Position numbers and translations under genes: made by a program. A model generated the notes under the pieces. It had not been told where the DNA came from. It was given only the letters and a program-made list of their open reading frames with translations, and did no database searches. 64,000 nt of DNA from Streptomyces smyrnaeus (lineage in GTDB: Bacteria > Actinomycetota > Actinomycetes > Streptomycetales > Streptomycetaceae): positions 62,001-126,000 of the forward strand of contig NZ_JAFFZM010000010.1 of the NCBI RefSeq assembly GCF_017676345.1, written 5' to 3'. Below, one piece after another: positions 59,270-64,000 of the stretch. Positions within the stretch are counted from its first letter, which is position 1, and each line of letters begins with the position of its first letter.

Positions 59270-60001
59270 TCAACGTGGTGTACGGATCAAGTGCTCCGCG
59301 GCGTCGTTGACGGCACGCGGCGTCCCCGTCAGGTCGAGGACGAAGAGGGGGACCCGCAACTCGTCGGCGCGGGCCCGCGCCTCGCGCAGATAGCCGGCGA
59401 GGGCGAAGCACACGGCGGCGACCGAGTCGTTCAGCCCGTTGAGCCACAGCGTCTCCACGTCCCGCACCCCGGCCGGGGAGGTGGACGGGTCGACGTGCGC
59501 GACGACGGACGGGCCCCGCACATCGACACCCGAGGCGGGCGTCCGCTCGGCGACGCGGATGCCCTCGAACCCGAGCCACCGCAGGTACTGCGCCGCGGCC
59601 AGCTTCGCGTCGTAGGCCGTGCGGATGGTGACGGGCCGGAAGGGCGGCCGCGGCACGGGGGCACGCGTGGCGGAGGCGGGCTCCGGGCCGGTGGGCGCCG
59701 GGGCCGGCTCCTCGGCGGGCGGCGCGGCCACTCCGGTGCGGCCCCGGGCGACGGGCACCCGCAGTGTCGTACCGCAGCCGCAGCCCAGTTCGGGCTGCGG
59801 CCACTCGTCCACCCGGCCGCATGTCGGGCACCGCACGGAGATCCAGGAGCCCGCCCAGGTGCGGTGCCGTACCTGGATGGCGGCGGCGGAGGACAGCAGC
59901 GGCAGAGCGACCGGTGCACCGCAGCCGCAGGGGTAGACGGGCGCTGTGTAGCTGTGCTCGCGCCGGCACACGGGGCAGCGCACAAGCACTCTCTCAGCCA
60001 T
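59270..60001 (-). CDS. Zinc-ribbon protein with restriction-endonuclease-like domain
   Basis: A 243-residue protein with two N-terminal zinc knuckles (CPVC...CGCG and CPTC...CGCG), a Pro-rich linker, and a C-terminal alpha/beta domain of about 120 residues. The last domain (AAAQYLRWLGFEGIRVAERT, SGVDVRGPSVVAHVDPS) looks like the Mrr-type nuclease core, but the usual Glu/Gln-x-Lys is HVD, so catalysis is doubtful. No partner methyltransferase is nearby. Start ATG 60001. It may bind nucleic acid without cutting it. Confidence 0.65.
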   Translation of the reverse strand: MAERVLVRCPVCRREHSYTAPVYPCGCGAPVALPLLSSAAAIQVRHRTWAGSWISVRCPTCGRVDEWPQPELGCGCGTTLRVPVARGRTGVAAPPAEEPAPAPTGPEPASATRAPVPRPPFRPVTIRTAYDAKLAAAQYLRWLGFEGIRVAERTPASGVDVRGPSVVAHVDPSTSPAGVRDVETLWLNGLNDSVAAVCFALAGYLREARARADELRVPLFVLDLTGTPRAVNDAAEHLIRTPR

Positions 60002-60146
60002 CGTTCGGCTCCTGGCACGGGTGGTCCGGTGGGCACGGCTGCACACGCGTGCCCGATCGCCTCCCAATCGTCGCCGATGCGGCGGCTTTTACGAAGGGGC
60101 GGGGCGCCAGGTCGACCAAGAGGCGGGGGAGGATGGTATGGGTATG

Positions 60147-60197
60147 CCCCCGCGCGGGACGGCCACCCCTCATCTGTCGGACCGTCCCGCACGGGGG
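60147..60197 (-). terminator. Catalase terminator hairpin
   Basis: CCCCCGCGCGGGACGG pairs with CCGTCCCGCACGGGGG (15 of 16), loop of 19 nt, starting 83 bp after the catalase stop codon on the minus strand. Confidence 0.7.
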
Positions 60198-60279
60198 CGC
60201 GCGCCGGGTCGACCTCCCAATCAGCCCGGTACGCCGCTCACCGCGCGCCCGGAACGGGCGCGCTCGCGGAAGGAGGGGT

Positions 60280-61746
60280 TCAGCCCTCCTGCAGTTCGCG
60301 CACCGCAGCCTCCACCCGGCGCCCGTAGTCGGGGTCGGCGGCGCTGAAGTGGGCGATGTTCTTCTCGATGACGTCCTCGCGGGTGACCTGCGAGAGCCCG
60401 CCTGCGATGTTGGCGACCAGGCGCCCCTTCTCCTCCTCGGACATCAGCCGGAACAGCTCGCCGGCCTGGAAGAAGTCGTCGTCCTTGGTGTGCTGCGGGG
60501 CCTCGTGGGTGCCCCAGTACCCGGTCACCGGGCGCGGCGCGGACAGCGGGACACCGGTCTCGGTGGGGCCGCCGTAGGAGTTGGGCTCGTAGTTCTTGGC
60601 GTGCCGGTCGTAGGCGTTGGTGGCCATCAGGCCGTCCCGGCCGTAGTTGTTCGCGGCGGTGGCCTTGGGCGCGTTGACCGGGAGCTGGGTGTGGTTGACA
60701 CCGAGCCGGTAGCGGTGCGCGTCGGCATAGGCGAACAGCCGGCCCTGCAGCATCTTGTCGGGCGAGGGGCCGATGCCGGGCACGAAGTTGTTGGGCGAGA
60801 ACGCGGACTGCTCGACCTCGGCGAAGACGTTGTCCGGGTTGCGGTTCAGCACCAGCCGGCCCACGCGCTGCAGCGGGTAGTCCTTGTGCGGCCACACCTT
60901 GGTGAGGTCGAACGGGTTGAAGCGGTAGTCGGCCGCCTCGTCGGCGGGCATGATCTGCACATACAGCGTCCAGGAGGGGAAGACCCCGCGCTCGATGGAC
61001 TGCAGCAGGTCGGTCTGGTGGCTGTTGGGATCGGTGCCGGACAGCTCGGCGCCCTGCTCGCTGGACAGGCAGCGGATGCCCTGGTTGGTCTTGAAGTGGT
61101 ACTTGACGTAGCAGACCTCGCCCTCGGCGTTCGTCCACTGGTAGGTGTGCGAGCCGTAGCCGTTCATGTGCCGGTACGAGGCGGGGATGCCGCGGTCCCC
61201 CATCAGCCAGGTGACCTGGTGGGTGGCCTCGGGGGAGTGGGCCCAGAAGTCCCACACGTTGTCCGGCTCCTGCTTGCCGGTGAACGGGTCGCGCTTCTGC
61301 GAGTGGATGAAGTCGGGGAACTTCAGCGGGTCCTTGATGAAGAAGACCGGGGTGTTGTTGCCGACGAGGTCGTAGTTGCCCTCTTCCGTGTAGAACTTGA
61401 GGGCGAAGCCGCGCGGGTCGCGCGCCGCGTCGGGGCCGCCGAGGTTGTCGGCGACGGTGGAGAAGCGGATGAACGTCTCGGTGCGGCGGCCGACCTCGCC
61501 GAGGAAGTGGGCGCGGGTGTGGTCGGTGACGTCGTCGGTCACCTCGAAGTAGCCGTAGGCGCCGGAGCCGCGGGCGTGCACCACGCGCTCCGGGATGCGC
61601 TCCCGGTTGAACCGCGCCAGCTTCTCCAGCAGATGCTGGTCCTGGAGGAGGAGCGGGCCACCGATGCCGGCGGAGGTGGAGTTCTGATTGTCGGCGACGG
61701 GCGCGCCCGCCTCGGTGGTCAGCGTGGGCTTCGACGACTGCGACAT
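60280..61746 (-). CDS. katA: Monofunctional heme catalase
   Basis: A 488-residue small-subunit catalase that splits H2O2 to water and oxygen. Distal His57 is in ERVVHARGSGAYGYF, the Asn in GNNTPVFFIKDP, and the proximal Tyr in QGRLFAYADAHRYRLG. Length and lack of a C-terminal flavodoxin-like domain place it in the small clade. ATG 61746 follows AGGAAGG. It has its own promoter (61797-61825) with an overlapping palindrome, so peroxide or metal control is likely. It sits downstream of gcl. Confidence 0.94.
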   Translation of the reverse strand: MSQSSKPTLTTEAGAPVADNQNSTSAGIGGPLLLQDQHLLEKLARFNRERIPERVVHARGSGAYGYFEVTDDVTDHTRAHFLGEVGRRTETFIRFSTVADNLGGPDAARDPRGFALKFYTEEGNYDLVGNNTPVFFIKDPLKFPDFIHSQKRDPFTGKQEPDNVWDFWAHSPEATHQVTWLMGDRGIPASYRHMNGYGSHTYQWTNAEGEVCYVKYHFKTNQGIRCLSSEQGAELSGTDPNSHQTDLLQSIERGVFPSWTLYVQIMPADEAADYRFNPFDLTKVWPHKDYPLQRVGRLVLNRNPDNVFAEVEQSAFSPNNFVPGIGPSPDKMLQGRLFAYADAHRYRLGVNHTQLPVNAPKATAANNYGRDGLMATNAYDRHAKNYEPNSYGGPTETGVPLSAPRPVTGYWGTHEAPQHTKDDDFFQAGELFRLMSEEEKGRLVANIAGGLSQVTREDVIEKNIAHFSAADPDYGRRVEAAVRELQEG

Positions 61747-61772
61747 GGACGACCTTCCTGGGGCGTGATTCA

Positions 61773-61788
61773 CGGAAAGCAGTTTCCG
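61773..61788 (-). promoter_or_regulatory. 6-4-6 inverted repeat in the catalase leader
   Basis: CGGAAA-GCAG-TTTCCG lies about 10-25 nt downstream of the expected transcription start and 26 bp before the ATG. Could be a second operator or a small hairpin near the ribosome site. Confidence 0.4.
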
Positions 61789-61796
61789 CATGTTGG

Positions 61797-61825
61797 AGCG
61801 TAAGGACGCCCCCGTGGGGCGTCAA
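61797..61825 (-). promoter_or_regulatory. Catalase promoter
   Basis: On the minus strand: TTGACG (61820-61825), 17-bp spacer, TACGCT (61797-61802). It matches the -35/-10 consensus of the principal sigma factor of Streptomyces with an ideal spacer. Confidence 0.7.
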
Positions 61826-61836
61826 CAGTTTGTTGA
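61822..61836. promoter_or_regulatory. Operator overlapping the catalase -35
   Basis: TCAACA-GTT-TGTTGA is a perfect 6-3-6 palindrome that covers the -35 box. A Fur/PerR-like repressor such as CatR is a candidate; no regulator gene is in the window. Confidence 0.6.
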
Positions 61837-61858
61837 AACTTCGGTTCCCCCGACTCCG

Positions 61859-61900
61859 GCGCAGTTCCCGGCGCCCCGTAAGGGGCGCGGGGAACTGCGC
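61859..61900 (-). terminator. Terminator hairpin after gcl
   Basis: GCGCAGTTCCC-G-GCGCCCC pairs with GGGGCGC-G-GGGAACTGCGC (18 pairs, one mismatch, loop GTAA). It lies between gcl and catalase on the minus strand and overlaps the left end of the dispersed repeat, so the repeat contributes one arm. Confidence 0.75.
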
Positions 61901-61950
61901 GACCAGCCACAACGGCGCCGCACACAGTGCACGACGGGCAGGGGCACCCC
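61881..61950 (+). repeat. 70-bp dispersed repeat, copy C
   Basis: Begins AGGGGCGCGGGGAACTGCGC and ends AGGGGCACCCC; it is preceded by an inverted copy of its own first 18 bp, giving the gcl terminator hairpin. Lies 65 bp past the gcl stop. Confidence 0.8.
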
Positions 61951-62014
61951 CGTCACTCGCAGGCGCCGGGCACACATAGGACACCGGGCAACCCTTGGCA
62001 GCGGCGCCGAGGCG

Positions 62015-63793
62015 TCAGCCGAGCGGCACCGTGGCCGTCGGCGCATGCGCCGCCTCCGTGGCCAGCTCCTCGAACTCGTTGACCGAGGCGATGTCGGAGC
62101 CGCTCATCGAGATGTTGGTGACCCGCTCCAGGATCGCCTCCACCACGACGGGCACCCGGTACTCCGCGGCGAGCTTCTTGGCCTCCTCGAACGCCGGCAG
62201 CAGCTGATCCGGCTCGGTGACCCGCAGCGCCTTGCAGCCCAACCCCTCGACGACCTTGACGTGATCGACGCCGTAGCCGCCCAGCTCGGGTGCGTTGATG
62301 TTCTCGAACTCCAGATTGACCTGGAAGTCCATCTCGAAGTTGCGCTGCGCCTGCCGGATCAGACCCAGATAGGAGTTGTTGACCAGCACATGCACATACG
62401 GGATGCGGTGCTGTGCGCCGACGGCCAGCTCCTCGATCATGAACTGGAAGTCGTAATCCCCCGACAGCGCCACGACGCTCGCCTCCGGGTCCGCCTTGGC
62501 GACACCCAGCGCGGCCGGCACGGTCCAGCCCAGCGGACCCGCCTGGCCGCAGTTGATCCAGTGCCGCGGCCGGTAGACGTGCAGGAACTGCGCGCCCGCG
62601 ATCTGCGAGAGGCCGATGGTCGACACATACCGGGTCTCCGGACCGAAGGCCCGGTTCATCTCCTCGTACACCCGCTGCGGCTTGAGCGGCACGTTGTCGA
62701 AGTGCGTACGGCGCTGCAGCTCGCCCTTGCGCAGCCGGGCGGCGTCCGCCCACTTCGACAGGTCCTTCAGCTTCCCGGCCCGTGCCCGCTCCCTGGCGAC
62801 CTCCACGAAGAGGCTCAGCGCCGCGTGCGCGTCCGAGACGATGCCGTAGTCGGGCGCGAAGATCTTGCCGATCTGCGTCGGCTCGATGTCCACGTGCACG
62901 AAGGTGCGGCCCTCGGTGTAGGTGGACAGCGCGCCGGTGTGCCGGTTGGCCCAGCGGTTGCCGATCCCCAGGACGAAGTCGGACTCCAGGAACGTGGCGT
63001 TGCCGTAGCGGTGCGAGGTCTGCAGACCGACCATGCCCGCGTGCAGCGGATGGTCGTCACCGATCGTCCCCCAGCCCATCAGGGTGGGCACGACGGGGAT
63101 ACCGGTCAGCTCGGCGAACTCCACCAGCAGCTCGGAGGCGTCCGCGTTGACGATGCCGCCGCCCGCCACGAGCAGCGGACGCTCGGCGGCAGCCAGCATG
63201 TCCATGGCCTTCTCGACCTGCCTGCGGCTCGCGGCCGGCTTGTGCGGCACCAGCGGCTCGTAGGTGTCCGGGTCGAACTCGATCTCCGTCATCTGGACAT
63301 CGATGGGCAGGTCGATCAGTACCGGGCCCGGCCGGCCCGAGCGCATCAGATGGAAGGCCTCCTGGAAGACGCCTGGGACCTGCGCGGCCTCCTTGACGGT
63401 GGTGGCCTTCTTGGTGACCGGCTTGGCGATGGAGGCGATGTCGACGGCCTGGAAGTCCTCCTTCTCGATCACGGCGACCGGTGCCTGTCCCGTGATGCAC
63501 AGGATCGGGGTCGAGTCGCCGATCGCCGAGTAGAGGCCGGTGATCATGTCGGTGCCCGCGGGCCCCGACGTGCCGATGCACACCCCGATGTTGCCGGGCG
63601 CCGCACGGGTGTAGCCCTCGGCCATGTGCGAGGCACCCTCGACGTGGCGGGCGAGCGTGTGCTCGACGCCGCCCGCGGCGCGCAGCGCCGCGTAGAAGGG
63701 GTTGATCGCCGCACCCGGCACGCCGAAAGCGGTGTCCACACCCTCGCGCTTGAGGATCTCAACTGCCGCGCGGGCAGCGGTCATACGAGCCAT
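62015..63793 (-). CDS. gcl: Glyoxylate carboligase (tartronate-semialdehyde synthase)
   Basis: A 592-residue ThDP enzyme that joins two glyoxylates to tartronate semialdehyde and CO2. The position of the catalytic Glu of other ThDP enzymes is Val51 here (LARHVEGASHMAEGY), the hallmark of Gcl, and the ThDP/Mg motif GDYDFQFMIEELAVGAQ...NNSYLGL is intact. Glyoxylate would come from allantoin breakdown, linking the gene to the purine block. ATG 63793 follows GGAGAG. The partner reductase gene lies upstream on the same strand. Confidence 0.95.
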   Translation of the reverse strand: MARMTAARAAVEILKREGVDTAFGVPGAAINPFYAALRAAGGVEHTLARHVEGASHMAEGYTRAAPGNIGVCIGTSGPAGTDMITGLYSAIGDSTPILCITGQAPVAVIEKEDFQAVDIASIAKPVTKKATTVKEAAQVPGVFQEAFHLMRSGRPGPVLIDLPIDVQMTEIEFDPDTYEPLVPHKPAASRRQVEKAMDMLAAAERPLLVAGGGIVNADASELLVEFAELTGIPVVPTLMGWGTIGDDHPLHAGMVGLQTSHRYGNATFLESDFVLGIGNRWANRHTGALSTYTEGRTFVHVDIEPTQIGKIFAPDYGIVSDAHAALSLFVEVARERARAGKLKDLSKWADAARLRKGELQRRTHFDNVPLKPQRVYEEMNRAFGPETRYVSTIGLSQIAGAQFLHVYRPRHWINCGQAGPLGWTVPAALGVAKADPEASVVALSGDYDFQFMIEELAVGAQHRIPYVHVLVNNSYLGLIRQAQRNFEMDFQVNLEFENINAPELGGYGVDHVKVVEGLGCKALRVTEPDQLLPAFEEAKKLAAEYRVPVVVEAILERVTNISMSGSDIASVNEFEELATEAAHAPTATVPLG

Positions 63794-63896
63794 CGAACTC
63801 TCCTGGTTCGGTGCGGGTGGTGTCCGGGCGGCGGCGCCTGGGCGCGACAGGACAGTGTCGACGCCACCGCCCGGAGTCTTCGGGGAGGGCGGACCC

Positions 63897-64000
63897 TCAG
63901 CCGGCGTCGGGGTTCTCGCCCGACAGCCGCTTGACGCCGCGCACCAGCGCGGAGTGGTCGAGCCCGCCGTCGCCCTGCGCACGCAGCGCCGCGACGAGCT
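63897..64000 (-). CDS. glxR: 2-Hydroxy-3-oxopropionate (tartronate semialdehyde) reductase, C-terminus (runs off window)
   Basis: Only the last 34 residues are present. They read LVAALRAQGDGGLDHSALVRG and end KRLSGENPDAG; the DHSALVR helix is typical of the C-terminus of the GarR/GlxR group. The gene is upstream of gcl, 103 bp away in the same direction, as in glyoxylate operons. It would reduce the Gcl product to glycerate with NAD(P)H. The assignment rests on context and a short stretch. Confidence 0.7.
   Translation of the reverse strand, partial: LVAALRAQGDGGLDHSALVRGVKRLSGENPDAG

Noticed and set aside
1..64000. CRISPR array, prophage, insertion sequence or conjugative element
   Set aside because: No regularly spaced repeats of 25-40 bp, no transposase, integrase, phage structural or relaxase motif on either strand; DUF2637 alone is not enough for a transfer element.
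1..64000. tRNA or rRNA genes
   Set aside because: No T-loop GGTTCGANTCC-type segment with matching acceptor stem was noticed in intergenic DNA.

Overview
The window is chromosomal DNA from a high-G+C actinobacterium, almost certainly a Streptomyces or a close relative. Every reading frame shows strong GC3 bias, starts are often GTG, many genes are joined by GTGA or ATGA overlaps, and there are typical streptomycete families: DUF397 with XRE/DUF5753 and anti-sigma-like ATPase genes, PucR, DUF2637, an actinobacterial cysteine leader peptide, and two-component pairs of the HisKA_3/LuxR type. I see no tRNA, rRNA, CRISPR array, transposase or prophage. Most of the window looks like conserved core or arm-proximal chromosome with short accessory stretches.

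Layout. 1-2.7 kb: assimilatory sulfate reduction on the minus strand (cysI-type sulfite reductase, a small zinc-ribbon protein, start of cysH), preceded by a short leader peptide ending in Ala-Ile-Cys. 2.7-9.6 kb: single-gene functions (GNAT, an unusual ABC-class ATPase with an RGG-rich N-terminus, an MFS transporter, SRPBCC protein, protein tyrosine phosphatase, Mut7-C RNase-like protein with acylphosphatase). 9.1-16.2 kb: regulator/effector pairs (MarR with an MFS gene broken by a short palindromic repeat, MerR with a class IV aminotransferase, HxlR with an imine-reductase-like enzyme and a hydrolase). 16.4-19.6 kb: accessory patch with SMI1/KNR4 and DUF4180 genes, two DUF397 genes, XRE regulator and ATPase. 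19.6-22.9 kb: TetR/MFS efflux pair with twin operators and a Tat-exported metallophosphatase. 23-32.9 kb: sugar kinase, KAS III-like synthase with a divergent TetR, AidB-like acyl-CoA dehydrogenase, YihY/BrkB membrane protein, RsgA, Ada-AlkA. 33-43.6 kb: PP2C-like protein, DUF2637 protein, FhuF-like iron reductase under an iron box, GntR regulator, two glycosyltransferases, and a two-component system.

43.7-52.7 kb is a purine-catabolism block: PucR regulator, three-subunit xanthine dehydrogenase, a purine permease and the XdhC maturation factor. 53-60 kb carries an ArsR-like regulator, a membrane-tethered HTH protein with a glycosidase-like outer domain that has lost its expected catalytic glutamate, a secreted cationic protein, a membrane endonuclease/exonuclease/phosphatase-family protein and an acyl-CoA synthetase. 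The right end (60.3-64 kb) has a catalase and the glyoxylate pathway pair glyoxylate carboligase plus tartronate semialdehyde reductase (partial). Together the two metabolic blocks describe salvage and breakdown of purines to glyoxylate; the catalase could deal with peroxide made by purine oxidation, but that link is an inference.

Two families of short dispersed repeats stand out: a 70-71 bp element in four copies, all just downstream of genes, and a 32-35 bp palindromic element, one copy of which sits in-frame in cysI and another breaks an MFS transporter gene.
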